Source: Larix kaempferi
Taxonomy: Eukaryota; Streptophyta; Pinopsida; Pinales; Pinaceae
DNA length: 64,000 bases
Assembly: GCA_027924585.1 (NCBI GenBank)
Contig: BSBM01000361.1
Span: 63,331,501 to 63,395,500, forward strand
Reading direction: 5' to 3'
Positions within the stretch are counted from its first letter, which is position 1. The number at the start of each line of letters is the position of its first letter. Below are positions 45,710 through 59,177 of the stretch, one piece after another. Both the position numbers and the translations under genes were made by a program. Below the pieces are notes generated by a model. That model did not search any database and was not told where the DNA came from. It saw nothing but the letters and a program-made list of their open reading frames with translations.

Positions 45710-47588
45710 CACAAAATTTCAATGGACTGAACCCTGTTAACAAGCCTTCGAAACTATGAAGGCCAAGCTATCAGTGGCACCAATACTTAGGGGCCCCAAT
45801 TGGTCCCTTCCTTTCCATATATCCACTGATGCTTTCGACATAGCCATAGGGGCAGTTTTAGGTCAAAGAGAGGGACAAACATCACATGCCATTTACTTTG
45901 CTAGTAAAAATTTGACTCCTACAAAATTGAAATATACTATTACTGAAAAAGAATTTCTAGCAGTAGTCTACGCCATCAACAAGTTTCATCATTATATCAC
46001 ATGATATGAAATTTTTATACACACTGACCACTCTGCCATCAGGTTTTTGATGAATAAACCTATCACCAATGTCAGAGTGACTCGATGGCTTCTGTTGTTG
46101 CAAGAATTTAACATCACCATTGTTGATCGTCCCAGTCGAGAGAATGTAGTAGCTGATTTCCTCTCTCAGATTCAAATTAACGATAATGCCAGCCCTGTTG
46201 ATGATAGCTTCCCAGATGAACATTTGTTCGCTGTATCTGTTCGAACCCCATGGTTTGCGGACATAGCCAATTATTTAGCAATTGGAAAGCTACCTAACCA
46301 TTTTTCCCCACCTGAGAAACATAGGATCATAGTTCAAAGTTCCAATTATTCTTGGGTGGATAATGATATCTTTCGTACTAGTCCTGACCTTATTATTAGG
46401 TGATGCGTATGGGAGGATGAGATGGTAGAGATCCTACATGCATGTCATGGTGGACCTTGCGGTGGGCATTTTTCTGATAAGAGAACAACATACAAAGTGT
46501 TGCACTCTGTGTATTATTGGCCAAGCATCTTTAAAGATGCTTCCAAATATGTCAAGGGATGTGACAGTTGTCAAAGAATGGGTAGACCTACACCATCCGA
46601 TGAGATGCCTTTACAACCCCAAGTTATGATTGAGCCTTTTGAAAAATGGGCTCTAGATTTCGTTGGTCCAATCTCCCCTATGTATCGCAAGAAGAAGTAC
46701 ATTCTAGTTTGTATAGATTATGTCACCAAATGGGTAGAAGCTAAAGCTTTATTCCGAGCCATAGAGAAATCTGTGGTGGAATTCATTTATGAAGAAATAT
46801 TTACCTGATTCGGTGTACCCAGGGAAATTGTAACCGATCAAGGATCTCAGTTTACCTCCAAATTAATGAAAGAGCTGACTGAAAAATATGGTATTAGACA
46901 TTGTAAATATTCACCATACCATCCGCAAGCCAATGGTAAGGTAGAATCCACCAACAAAGTATTAGAAGCCATCCTGACTAAGAATATCCAGTTACACCAC
47001 AAAGACTGGGCATATAGGCTTCCAGAAGCCTTGTGGGCCTATAGAATAACTTGGAGGAACATTACTGGTCACACACCTTGTGAACTCGTTTATGGTAAAC
47101 AAGTTCTTCTACCCATTGAATTTCAATTCAAAACATTTCGTATGGCTGCACAATTAGGGATGAACCTGGAAGAAGCACAGAGACAACGAATCCTGCAAAT
47201 AAACGAATTAGACGAGATTAGGCAAGATGCTATTCAACGCACAATCTTAATACAAAACCAATGCAAAAAATAGCATGATAGATACATTAAACAAAAACAA
47301 TTCAAAACTGGATACTGGGCACTACTTTTTGATTCAAGATACAAAAACTTTAAAGGTAAACTAACTACTCATTGGATGGGTCCATATGAAATTGTTACAA
47401 CCTTTGATAATGGATCCGTTAAAATTAAGACAATTGATGGTTCACAAGTTTCTTTTGTTTTAAATGGACATAGACTTAGAATTTATAATCAACCAATATC
47501 TAAACAAGATTTTGTGTAGAATGCCTTACAGCAAGAGGAAATGGAACCGGTAGAAGAGGAAGTCATTCCTCCTACTCCTAGTCCTTGA
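45708..47588 (+). pseudogene. RNase H-integrase fragment of pol, unit 2
   Basis: It starts in frame at the junction (GAC ACA AAA), immediately downstream of the LTR TATA box, and has no start codon of its own before the first stop. It carries the same in-frame stops as unit 1 (after TEPC, HYIT, DLIIR, EEIFT, QCKK). The D-D-E triad of integrase is kept. Private changes include Gly to Val in LHSVYYW and Ala to Ser in KDASKY near 46510-46545, and Thr to Ile in LVCIDYV. Confidence 0.88.
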
Positions 47589-48733
47589 ATTATTTTGGGT
47601 TATCTTCTTTTGTATATATGTAAATATGTTTTTTTGATTTTCAATAATAAAGGGTCATTTCTAACAACTGATTACATTTTTTTACAGGAAATATATTATG
47701 ATCAGTTTGTAAAATGTTGTCAATGAAACAAGAAGACTCTTTTTCCTTTCGTTAATTTGAAAATTTTACATAACTTGTTTTGCACATATGCTTTTGTTTT
47801 GAATAAAATTTGAATCATCTAATAAGTGGTTTTGCAGCTTAATTACAATAACCCTATCTTTTTAATCAACTCATGCGATATTATGTGAAAATGGAAGTGC
47901 TCTAAAAAAGAAATACTTATAGTTCTCCTTATCTTTCGGTTATTGTTAAAAATTGAAAATTTATAGTGAAAGGATAAAGCATTCTTGATATCATTTGTAA
48001 CCACTTTATTTTATGATTCAATATATGGTATTTGATTTAGACATGCACATTTCTGATTTATTATTAAAACAGTTGCTCAAAGACCTACTTTAATTATTAT
48101 GATCTCCACAAAACTCTATCTTACACCTATGGACTGCTAGTTCATCCTGGACTCATTATCAAAACTTGTCTCTAAAGCACCTTTAAAAGGTAGCCTAAAA
48201 GTGAGTGATATTTTCTATTTTGTGGGGAACATTATTGGCCTTTTATGAAGAAGATAGACTGTGAAGTCAAAGAATAGCTTTAGGTTATTATCTTTTGGCA
48301 TGATCTGTAATTTAGGCCATTATAAATAAAGTTACTCATAAGGTTTGTGCTAAAAATTTGAATTATGTGTTTAACAGGCTTAACACACTCTAGTGCCAAC
48401 CAGCTTCCTTACTAAAAATATCATTATACGAAGCAAACCTGCCGAGGTACTGAACAGGCTCGCTGGCAGCGGGTCCATGCTAAGTAAAATCTTAAACAAG
48501 GAAGCTCGGTAAATGAAAGTAAACCTGTCGGGGTACTGAATAGGCTTGCTGGCAGCGGGGCTATGCTTGCATGGTACCAAGATAAACCCGCCGGGGTACT
48601 GAACAGGCCTGCTGGCAGCGGGTCAATATCGGGTAAAAGAGGTTTGGTTAATGCATTGCTATTCACATAACTCATAGAAAACCTAAGTATACAAACACAT
48701 GTTTAGGCCGATTATTTATACTGTCATTCGATA

Positions 48734-48946
48734 ATGGCTGTGAGTTGGAATTGGACCCCGTCATCTAATTCAAACAAATACCTAGGATATGACTATCCTA
48801 GAAATGGGACCCATAATTATAGTAGATCTCAAAAACTTGACGGTGAACCTTATCTATTGCCCATTGATGAGACCTGGCCCATTGAGAATCCCTTCCAGTA
48901 TCCTTTCAATAGTGGATGGAAGCAGAGGTTACTGAGTAAAAGATGA
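48734..48946 (+). CDS. Small 70-codon ORF of unknown function, unit 2 (doubtful)
   Basis: ATG-initiated, with an aromatic-rich peptide (MAVSWNWTPSSN...YLGYDYPRN, ending KQRLLSKR). It lies in the spacer between pol and the env-position ORF. It resembles nothing I can name. Identical frames are at 55468-55680 and 62202-62414; unit 1 carries a deletion. Translation is unproven. Confidence 0.3.
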   Translation: MAVSWNWTPSSNSNKYLGYDYPRNGTHNYSRSQKLDGEPYLLPIDETWPIENPFQYPFNSGWKQRLLSKR

Positions 48947-50169
48947 CAGCATAGCTAGGACTTCCTTGGATGACAAGAGATCTTTACAATGAGTCATGGA
49001 CGACTAGTTTTCCTATGGAATTTTTCGCATCTATTACATTATTATTCTTCATATGGTCTTGTAAGAACTGTTGTATTCTTTTTGATGAATGTACATATCT
49101 GAATCATCTACATTTATTTAGTTAATATTTCATTTTGAAAATTATCATAGTATTTTAGAAGCTATCTGTAAGACTTTCAATTGAATTTTTTTAATATTAA
49201 TCATTTTCTCTTTGATGGCTTGAGGACACACCATATTTTCGGTTTGGGGGAAGATTAGAACTGTTCTTACTTGTTGAATATTTATGAAAATTTTATTTAT
49301 CTCTGATAAAATGATAGGTGTTTTCAGGTTAATGTAAAAGCAGAAGAAAGATTGATCTAATCAAGAACAAAAGAGGAACGCAACTAAAAGATCCATAAAA
49401 GCAAAGTTTACATCATCTTTTGTGCACTAATAGCTTTAGAAATTCTCTGCAAATTCAGCTTCGGTTAGCATCAACAATAAAGATCTTGTATAGACAAAAG
49501 TCTGTATGAAGGATTGAATGACGGGTCGAATGCCGATTCGAACGAGGCAAATAAACAACATTTTGAATGGAGTGCTGAATGAAACCATAACCTATAACAA
49601 CTTTATTTAATATGCCAAGATGTTCAAATTTGAATATTATTGATAAGTTAATTGGCTAATTATGACAGGGATCAATCAAATGTCGATTTCACAAATGGAT
49701 TCATTCTCTTATCCATCTCGCCTCCATTAAAGGAATGGATTATGCATCATTGTAAATCATTGCATGACCTCCATTTGGTCTTACTTATCCTGTTGTACGA
49801 CCTGCCACCATATTTATCAAATCATGATCTCTCATGTGTAATCTATTTTCATTACGTGAATTACATTCAACCTGTCCAAAGCTCGGCTTTGGACATGGTC
49901 GAATATATTATAAACCACACGTATTCAGTGGATTCACGCACTTCTACGCTGGCACTTGACTCAAGATCTTCGAATGACAGGTGCGATCTTTTAAGCATGC
50001 CAAGCCCTTGTCCATTGTCGTTCAAACATTCAAATGGACCTTAGTTTAAATTGATGATTGCGCGAATTCCGCCTCAGTCTGTTCGCTCTCCATCTTTTTG
50101 TTGAGCCGCGTCCTCTGCAATTTCTTGCACCTCTTGTATCCATTTGCATCCCCCCGTCCTCTGTCAACA

Positions 50170-51605
50170 ATGCCGATTCGTTATGATCCTGGAAGCTACC
50201 AGGACCTCCTCCGTATTTCCGAGTTTAAAGCCTATTGTCAAGTGTTTTTGCAAGCGAGTTGAGATCCGTTTCTCCGTCTTCTCCAAGGCCACGACCACAA
50301 AATTTCACTACTGTTCGCTAAGGGTTTTGATGGCAAGATGACCAAAGTTGGCCATCTGACTTTCTCCGTGACAGAAGAATCCATCTCATTGGCCACCAAG
50401 ATCCCAAGGGAAGGTGCCCGATGGCACAAACATCTCTTCCTCCCACGGAAGGATCACGAATTTTCCTTGAAGGCCGATTTTCAACACGTTGCTGGTACCA
50501 AAGGATTCCACAAGGAATGGGTCAAGCCAGAATACTTAGATCCTTTGACTGTCATCATCCATTTGATCACTTGTGAGGGTAAGTTTACTATTTTTAAAGT
50601 CTGCCATTTTAGATTGCTAGCACATTTTGTTAACAATCAGACCCTCAACTTCCCATTTTATTTCCTGAAAAGTTTGGAGAAGATGTCTAGCCAAGTTAGG
50701 AAGAATACTGTTAATCCCTCTGGTAGCTTGTATCACCATTGTCTCATTAAACTCCTGATCATTCACCAGTTAGAAGAGAGAGGGAAAAGCTGGGACCGTT
50801 TTGTTTTTGAAATACTGAACCCTCATTTGATTGAGAAGTCTACTATCAAACCCTCTCCCTCTCAAAAATATTGTTTCCAATCCGGTATTGGTGAGCCTAC
50901 CCAATCCTCTACGCAAGCAGAACGAGACACTAAGCGTGTACGATTTGATGAGGGTCCCTTAGGTGATGAGCACCTTATCCAGTCATCACCTTCTCCTGAA
51001 CTTACCCTTGGTGACCCTACTTTGGAACCTACACTCTTTTCAGAGCCCAATAAATCCACGGGAACAGATTGTGACCAGTCCGTCGACCAGTCTGTCGTTC
51101 AGCCATCACGTTCAAATGTCCAGTCAGACGATCATACCCTTGAAACACCCCTCCTCACATTGGCCAACGTATCTACTCGAATGAGTGAAGACTTTGCTGC
51201 TGAAAGTCCTCCTGCACACAACAAAGACAAAATTCTTGAAGATCATACTGTTGAGTGTGGAACATTTTCAAAAGAGTTGAGTCCTCCAAAGAGCCTTGAA
51301 CATCATAAAGAAAAACTCATTCTGACTTAGCAGGAGATGGATAAGTTGATCCAAGTGATAGCACGGCTGACAGACCAGAATCAAAGCATGTGGAAACAAT
51401 TTCTGAGATTCATGAGGAAAACAAGGCACTGCGTACACAAGTAAAAGGCATTGAATGCTTGGTTAACGCCAAAATAACATCCCATACTGCCCTGTGGATG
51501 AGGTATAATTCCTTAAAGAACCAATTCAAGAATCTCCAAGCCAAATCTATATCTTCATCATCCAAGTTGAAGGCCACTGCTACTGTAGCTCAGCCTTCTT
51601 CCTAA
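50170..51605 (+). pseudogene. Env-position ORF, unit 2
   Basis: Same structure as in unit 1: ATG 50170, TGA at codon 31 (50260-50262), long frame with ATG 50338 to TAG 51328-51330, then the shifted coiled-coil segment 51390-51605. Two residue differences from unit 1 are visible near its start (RKDHEF for RKAHEF, WVKPEY for WVNPEY). The shared TGA shows that it predates amplification. Confidence 0.62.
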
Positions 51606-51659
51606 TGTCTCTCTGTTTTGCTCAGTGGGACCTGGCATATCTCCGGTTTGGGGGAATAA

Positions 51660-52443
51660 TGGTGTCCATTTTGTCACTATTTTTGGTTATCAAATCTACT
51701 CTGAATGGTGTTAATTTTACTATTTTTGATATAATAAGTTATTCTTTCCGCCATTGATCCCATCAAACAGACCAGGTATGCATATATTCATTTATCATAT
51801 GAATTTTGGTCAAAACTCGCTATATTATGATTTATTAATGATTAAAGTGACATTTCGGGGCATACTTGGCATTTAATTTTGATTTATAGGCTGCGGTTTC
51901 TCAAACGATCTTCCATTCAGACTACGTGTTTATATTGCTAATGTTCAGCCGCGTCCAGCCCATCATTCAGCTCGCGAAATCCACAGTTGGCATATTTCTG
52001 GCTATTAAAGACAAAAACGGGTATGTGGGTTTTGTTAGCCACGTGATGGTTACAGCTGATAAACTCTTGTTATGGAAGATTCTCCTTCCTGCCTTGCAAG
52101 CTCGACAACACATCATACCTCCACGTCAACACTCCATATGCTGATTCTCTCGTCCGTTCAGCCTGGTATCATGCTGCCTGTTCACACCAACGTTTTAGAG
52201 GAGTCCATTCGCCCACACTCAGTCTGCCAACACGCCACCTCTCTGCCCACGTCAAAGGAAGATCGACGTTGCATCAGCCTCGTGAAGGAACCGACCCCGT
52301 GAAGCCTGGTGGATGCTCCCTGCACTGTCATGCATCACTCAAAGCAGTCGTTTGCAGTCATAAAAGCCTCTATTTTTAGAGAGGTCGACTTTGTCGACCT
52401 TCTCTCCCATTGTAAATGTATAAATATATGCTTTGTATAGAGA
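51660..52443 (+). repeat. LTR fragment (784 bp), unit 2/3 junction
   Basis: Same endpoints as in unit 1: starts TGGTGTCC after the PPT, ends TATAGAGA next to CACAAAATTTC. The TATA box is at 52419. Almost identical to the other two fragments. Confidence 0.9.
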
Positions 52444-54322
52444 CACAAAATTTCAATGGACTGAACCCTGTTAACAAGCCTTCGAAACTATGAAGGCCAA
52501 GCTATCAGTGGCACCAATACTTAGGGGCCCCAATTGGTCCCTTCCTTTCCATATATCCACTGATGCTTTCGACATAGCCATAGGGGCAGTTTTAGGTCAA
52601 AGAGAGGGACAAACATCACATGCCATTTACTTTGCTAGTAAAAATTTGACTCCTACAAAATTGAAATATACTATTACTGAAAAAGAATTTCTAGCAGTAC
52701 TCTACGCCATCAACAAGTTTCATCATTATATCACATGATATGAAATTTTTATACACACTGACCACTCTGCCATCAGGTTTTTGATGAATAAACCTATCAC
52801 CAATGTCAGAGTGACTCGATGGCTTCTGTTGTTGCAAGAATTTAACATCACCATTGTTGATCGTCCCAGTCGAGAGAATGTAGTAGCTGATTTCCTCTCT
52901 CAGATTCAAATTAACGATAATGCCAGCCCTGTTGATGATAGCTTCCCAGATGAACATTTGTTCGCTGTATCTGTTCGAACCCCATGGTTTGCGGACATAG
53001 CCAATTATTTAGCAATTGGAAAGCTACCTAACCATTTTTCCCCACCTGAGAAACATAGGATCATAGTTCAAAGTTCCAATTATTCTTGGGTGGATAATGA
53101 TATCTTTCGTACTAGTCCTGACCTTATTATTAGGTGATGCGTACAGGAGGATGAGATGGTAGAGATCCTACATGCATGTCATGGTGGACCTTGCGGTGGG
53201 CATTTTTCTGATAAGAGAACAACATACAAAGTGTTGCACTCTGGGTATTATTGGCCAAGCATCTTTAAAGATGCTGCCAAATATGTCAAGGGATGTGACA
53301 GTTGTCAAAGAATGGGTAGACCTACACCATCCGATGAGATGCCTTTACAACCCCAAGTTATGATTGAGCCTTTTGAAAAATGGGCTCTAGATTTCGTTGG
53401 TCCAATCTCCCCTATGTATCGCAAGAAGAAGTACATTCTAGTTTGTACAGATTATGTCACCAAATGGGTAGAAGCTAAAGCTTTATTCCGAGCCATAGAG
53501 AAATCTGTGGTGGAATTCATTTATGAAGAAATATTTACCTGATTCGGTGTACCCAGGGAAATTGTAACCGATCAAGGATCTCAGTTTACCTCCAAATTAA
53601 TGAAAGAGCTGACTGAAAAATATGGTATTAGACATTGTAAATATTCACCATACCATCCGCAAGCCAATGGTAAGGTAGAATCCACCAACAAAGTATTAGA
53701 AGCCATCCTGACTAAGAATATCCAGTTACACCACAAAGACTGGGCATATAGGCTTCCAGAAGCCTTGTGGGCCTATAGAATAACTTGGAGGAACATTACT
53801 GGTCACACACCTTGTGAACTCGTTTATGGTAAACAAGTTCTTCTACCCATTGAATTTCAATTCAAAACATTTCGTATGGCTGCACAATTAGGGATGAACC
53901 TGGAAGAAGCACAGAGACAACGAATCCTGCAAATAAACGAATTAGACGAGATTAGGCAAGATGCTATTCAACGCACAATCTTAATACAAAACCAATGCAA
54001 AAAATAGCATGATAGATACATTAAACAAAAACAATTCAAAACTGGATACTGGGCACTACTTTTTGATTCAAGATACAAAAACTTTAAAGGTAAACTAACT
54101 ACTCATTGGATGGGTCCATATGAAATTGTTACAACCTTTGATAATGGATCCGTTAAAATTAAGACAATTGATGGTTCGCAAGTTTCTTTTGTTTTAAATG
54201 GACATAGACTTAGAATTTATAATCAACCAATATCTAAACAAGATTTTGTGTAGAATGCCTTACAGCAAGAGGAAATGGAACCGGTAGAAGAGGAAGTCAT
54301 TCCTCCTCCTCCTAGTCCTTGA
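52442..54322 (+). pseudogene. RNase H-integrase fragment of pol, unit 3
   Basis: Same frame, stops and motifs as unit 2. Here the integrase residues [17 protein letters not shown] match unit 1, so the unit 2 changes are private to unit 2. The chain ends at the TGA equivalent to 40955-40957. Confidence 0.88.
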
Positions 54323-55467
54323 ATTATTTTGGGTTATCTTCTTTTGTATATATGTAAATATGTTTTTTTGATTTTCAATAATAAAGGGTCATTTCTAACA
54401 ACTGATTACATTTTTTTACAGGAAATATATTATGATCAGTTTGTAAAATGTTGTCAATGAAACAAGAAGACTCTTTTTCCTTTCGTTAATTTGAAAATTT
54501 TACATAACTTGTTTTGCACATATGCTTTTGTTTTGAATAAAATTTGAATCATCTAATAAGTGGTTTTGCAGCTTAATTACAATAACCCTATCTTTTTAAT
54601 CAACTCATGCGATATTATGTGAAAATGGAAGTGCTCTAAAAAAGAAATACTTATAGTTCTCCTTCTCTTTCGGTTATTGTTAAAAATTGAAAATTTATAG
54701 TGAAAGGATAAAGCATTCTTGATATCATTTGTAACCACTTTATTTTATGATTCAATATATGGTATTTGATTTAGACATGCACATTTCTGATTTATTATTA
54801 AAACAGTTGCTCAAAGACCTACTTTAATTATTATGATCTCCACAAAACTCTATCTTACACCTATGGACTGCTAGTTCATCCTGGACTCATTATCAAAACT
54901 TGTCTCTAAAGCACCTTTAAAAGGTAGCCTAAAAGTGAGTGATATTTTCTATTTTGTGGGGAACATTATTGGCCTTTTATGAAGAAGATAGACTGTGAAG
55001 TCAAAGAATAGCTTTAGGTTATTATCTTTTGGCATGATCTGTAATTTAGGCCATTATAAAAAAAGTTACTCATAAGGTTTGTGCTAAAAATTTGAATTAT
55101 GTGTTTAACAGGCTTAACACACTCTAGTGCCAACCAGCTTCCTTACTAAAAATATCATTATATGAAGCAAACCTGCCGAGGTACTGAACAGGCTCGCTGG
55201 CAGCGGGTCCATGCTAAGTAAAATATTAAACAAGGAAGCTCGGTAAATGAAAGTAAACCTGTCGGGGTACTGAACAGGCTTGCTGGCAGCGGGGCTATGC
55301 TTGCATGGTACCAAGATAAACCCGCCGGGGTACTGAACAGGCCTGCTGGCAGCGGGTCAATATCGGGTAAAAGAGGTTTGGTTAATGCATTGCTATTCAC
55401 ATAACTCATAAAAAACCTAAGTATACAAACACATGTTTAGGCCGATTATTTATACTGTCATTCGATA

Positions 55468-55680
55468 ATGGCTGTGAGTTGGAATTGGACCCCGTCATCT
55501 AATTCAAACAAATACCTAGGATATGACTATCCTAGAAATGGGACCCATAATTATAGTAGATCTCAAAAACTTGACGGTGAACCTTATCTATTGCCCATTG
55601 ATGAGACCTGGCCCATTGAGAATCCCTTCCAGTATCCTTTCAATAGTGGATGGAAGCAGAGGTTACTGAGTAAAAGATGA
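55468..55680 (+). CDS. Small 70-codon ORF of unknown function, unit 3 (doubtful)
   Basis: Identical in predicted sequence to the unit 2 copy. ATG follows GTCATTCGATA. No recognisable ribosome context or promoter. Confidence 0.3.
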   Translation: MAVSWNWTPSSNSNKYLGYDYPRNGTHNYSRSQKLDGEPYLLPIDETWPIENPFQYPFNSGWKQRLLSKR

Positions 55681-56903
55681 CAGCATAGCTAGGACTTCCT
55701 TGGATGACAAGAGATCTTTACAATGAGTCATGGACGACTAGTTTTCCTATGGAATTTTTCGCATCTATTACATTATTATTCTTCATATGGTCTTGTAAGA
55801 ACTGTTGTATTCTTTTTGATGAATGTACATATCTGAATCATCTACATTTATTTAGTTAATATTTCATTTTGAAAATTATCATAGTATTTTAGAAGCTATC
55901 TGTAAGACTTTCAATTGAATTTTTTTAATATTAATCATTTTCTCTTTGATGGCTTGAGGACACACCATATTTTCGGTTTGGGGGAAGATTAGAACTGTTC
56001 TTACTTGTTGAATATTTATGAAAATTTTATTTATCTCTGATAAAATGATAGGTGTTTTCAGGTTAATGTAAAAGCAGAAGAAAGATTGATCTAATCAAGA
56101 ACAAAAGAGGAACGCAACTAAAAGATCCATAAAAGCAAAGTTTACATCATCTTTTGTGCACTAATAGCTTTAGAAATTCTCTGCAAATTCAGCTTCGGTT
56201 AGCATCAACAATAAAGATCTTGTATAGACAAAAGTCTGTATGAAGGATTGAATGACGGGTCGAATGCCGATTCGAACGAGGCAAATAAACAACATTTTGA
56301 ATGGAGTGCTGAATGAAACCATAACCTATAACAACTTTATTTAATATGCCAAGATGTTCAAATTTGAATATTATTGATAAGTTAATTGGCTAATTATGAC
56401 AGGGATCAATCAAATGTCGATTTCACAAATGGATTCATTCTCTTATCCATCTCGCCTCCATTAAAGGAATGGATTATGCATCATTGTAAATCATTGCATG
56501 ACCTCCATTTGGTCTTACTTATCCTGTTGTACGACCTGCCACCATATTTATCAAATCATGATCTCTCATGTGTAATCTATTTTCATTACGTGAATTACAT
56601 TCAACCTGTCCAAAGCTCGGCTTTGGACATGGTCGAATATATTATAAACCACACGTATTCAGTGGATTCACGCACTTCTACGCTGGCACTTGACTCAAGA
56701 TCTTCGAATGACAGGTGCGATCTTTTAAGCATGCCAAGCCCTTGTCCATTGTCGTTCAAACATTCAAATGGACCTTAGTTTAAATTGATGATTGCGCGAA
56801 TTCCGCCTCAGTCTGTTCGCTCTCCATCTTTTTGTTGAGCCGCGTCCTCTGCAATTTCTTGCACCTCTTGTATCCATTTGCATCCCCCCGTCCTCTGTCA
56901 ACA

Positions 56904-58339
56904 ATGCCGATTCGTTATGATCCTGGAAGCTACCAGGACCTCCTCCGTATTTCCGAGTTTAAAGCCTATTGTCAAGTGTTTTTGCAAGCGAGTTGAGATC
57001 CGTTTCTCCGTCTTCTCCAAGGCCATGACCACAAAATTTCACTACTGTTCGCTAATGGTTTTGATGGCAAGATGACCAAAGTTGGCCATCTCACTTTCTC
57101 CGTGACAGAAGAATCCATCTCATTGGCCACCAAGATCCCAAGGGAAGGTGCCCGATGGCACAAACATCTCTTCCTCCCACGGAAGGCTCACGAATTTTCC
57201 TTGAAGGCCGATTTTCAACACGTTGCTGGTACCAAAGGATTCCACAAGGAATGGGTCAAGCCAGAATACTTAGATCCTTTGACTGTCATCATCCATTTGA
57301 TCACTTGTGAGGGTAAGTTTACTATTTTTAAAGTCTGCCATTTTAGATTGCTAGCACATTTTGTTAACAATCAGACCCTCAACTTCCCATTTTATTTCCT
57401 GAAAAGTTTGGAGAAGATGTCTAGCCAAGTTAGGAAGAATACTGTTAATCCCTCTGGTAGCTTGTATCACCATTGTCTCATTAAACTCCCGATCATTCAC
57501 CAGTTAGAAGAGAGAGGGAAAAGCTGGGACCGTTTTGTTTTTGAAATACTGAACCCTCATTTGATTGAGAAGTCTACTATCAAACCCTCTCCCTCTCAAA
57601 AATATTGTTTCCAATCCGGTATTGGTGAGCCTACCCAATCCTCTACGCAAGCAGAACGAGACACTAAGCGTGTACGATTTGATGAGGGTCCCTTAGGTGA
57701 TGAGCACCTTATCCAGTCATCACCTTCTCCTGAACTTACCCTTGGTGACCCTACTTTGGAACCTACACTCTTTTCAGAGCCCAATAAATCCACGGGAACA
57801 GATTGTGACCAGTCCGTCGACCAGTCTGTCGTTCAGCCATCACGTTCAAATGACCAATCAGACGATCATACCCTTGAAACACCCCTCCTCACATTGGCCA
57901 ACGTATCTACTCGAATGAGTGAAGACTTTGCTGCTGAAAGTCCTCCTGCACACAACAAAGACAAAATTCTTGAAGATCATACTGTTGAGTGTGGAACATT
58001 TTCAAAAGAGTTGAGTCCTCCAAAGAGCCTTGAACATCATAAAGAAAAACTCATTCTGACTTAGCAGGAGATGGATAAGTTGATCCAAGTGATAGCACGG
58101 CTGACAGACCAGAATCAAAGCATGTGGAAACAATTTCTGAGATTCATGAGGAAAACAAGGCACTGCGTACACAAGTAAAAGGCATTGAATGCTTGGTTAA
58201 CGCCAAAATAACATCCCATACTGCCCTGTGGATGAGGTATAATTCCTTAAAGAACCAATTCAAGAATCTCCAAGCCAAATCTATATCTTCATCATCCAAG
58301 TTGAAGGCCACTGCTACTGTAGCTCAGCCTTCTTCCTAA
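56904..58339 (+). pseudogene. Env-position ORF, unit 3
   Basis: ATG 56904, TGA at codon 31 (56994-56996), 330-codon frame from ATG 57072 to 58064, coiled-coil segment 58124-58339. Private changes include Leu to Pro in IKLPIIHQ near 57490 and Val to Asp in SRSNDQSDD near 57851. Confidence 0.62.
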
Positions 58340-58393
58340 TGTCTCTCTGTTTTGCTCAGTGGGACCTGGCATATCTCCGGTTTGGGGGAATAA

Positions 58394-59177
58394 TGGTGTC
58401 CATTTTGTCACTATTTTTGGTTATCAAATCTACTCTGAATGGTGTTAATTTTACTATTTTTGATATAATAAGTTATTCTTTCCGCCATTGATCCCATCAA
58501 ACAGACCAGGTATGCATATATTCATTTATCATATGAATTTTGGTCAAAACTCGCTATATTATGATTTATTAATGATTAAAGTGACATTTCGGGGCATACT
58601 TGGCATTTAATTTTGATTTATAGGCTGCGGTTTCTCAAACGATCTTCCATTCAGACTACGTGTTTATATTGCTAATGTTCAGCCGCGTCCAGCCCATCAT
58701 TCAGCTCGCGAAATCCACAGTTGGCATATTTCTGGCTATTAAAGACAAAAACGGGTATGTGGGTTTTGTTAGCCACGTGATGGTTACAGCTGATAAACTC
58801 TTGTTATGGAAGATTCTCCTTCCTGCCTTGCAAGCTCGACAACACATCATACCTCCACGTCAACACTCCATATGCTGATTCTCTCGTCCGTTCAGCCTGG
58901 TATCATGCTGCCTGTTCACACCAACGTTTTAGAGGAGTCCATTCGCCCACACTCAGTCTGCCAACACGCCACCTCTCTGCCCACGTCAAAGGAAGATTGA
59001 CGTTGCATCAGCCTCGTGAAGGAATCGACCCCGTGAAGCCTGGTGGATTCTCCCTGCACTGTCATGCATCACTCAAAGCAGTCGTTTGCAGTCATAAAAG
59101 CCTCTATTTTTAGAGAGGTCGACTTTGTCGACCTTCTCTCCCATTGTAAATGTATAAATATATGCTTTGTATAGAGA
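58394..59177 (+). repeat. LTR fragment (784 bp), unit 3/4 junction
   Basis: Same endpoints as the other fragments; TATA box at 59153. A few private substitutions, for example GGAAGATTGACG near 58990 and GGAATCGACC near 59022. Confidence 0.9.

Larger units (their letters stand above)
45707..52440 (+). repeat. Tandem unit 2 (6,734 bp)
   Basis: Complete unit from RNase H to LTR fragment. It has the same length as unit 3 and shares derived bases with it (for example ATCAACTCATG near 47866, TTTTTCGCATCTATTAC near 49021). It retains the 103 bp lost from unit 1. Confidence 0.95.
52441..59174 (+). repeat. Tandem unit 3 (6,734 bp)
   Basis: Complete unit with junctions at 52441-52443 and 59175-59177. 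Very close to unit 2; one private change is GTACTCTAC for GTAGTCTAC in RNase H near 52698 (Val to Leu). Confidence 0.95.
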
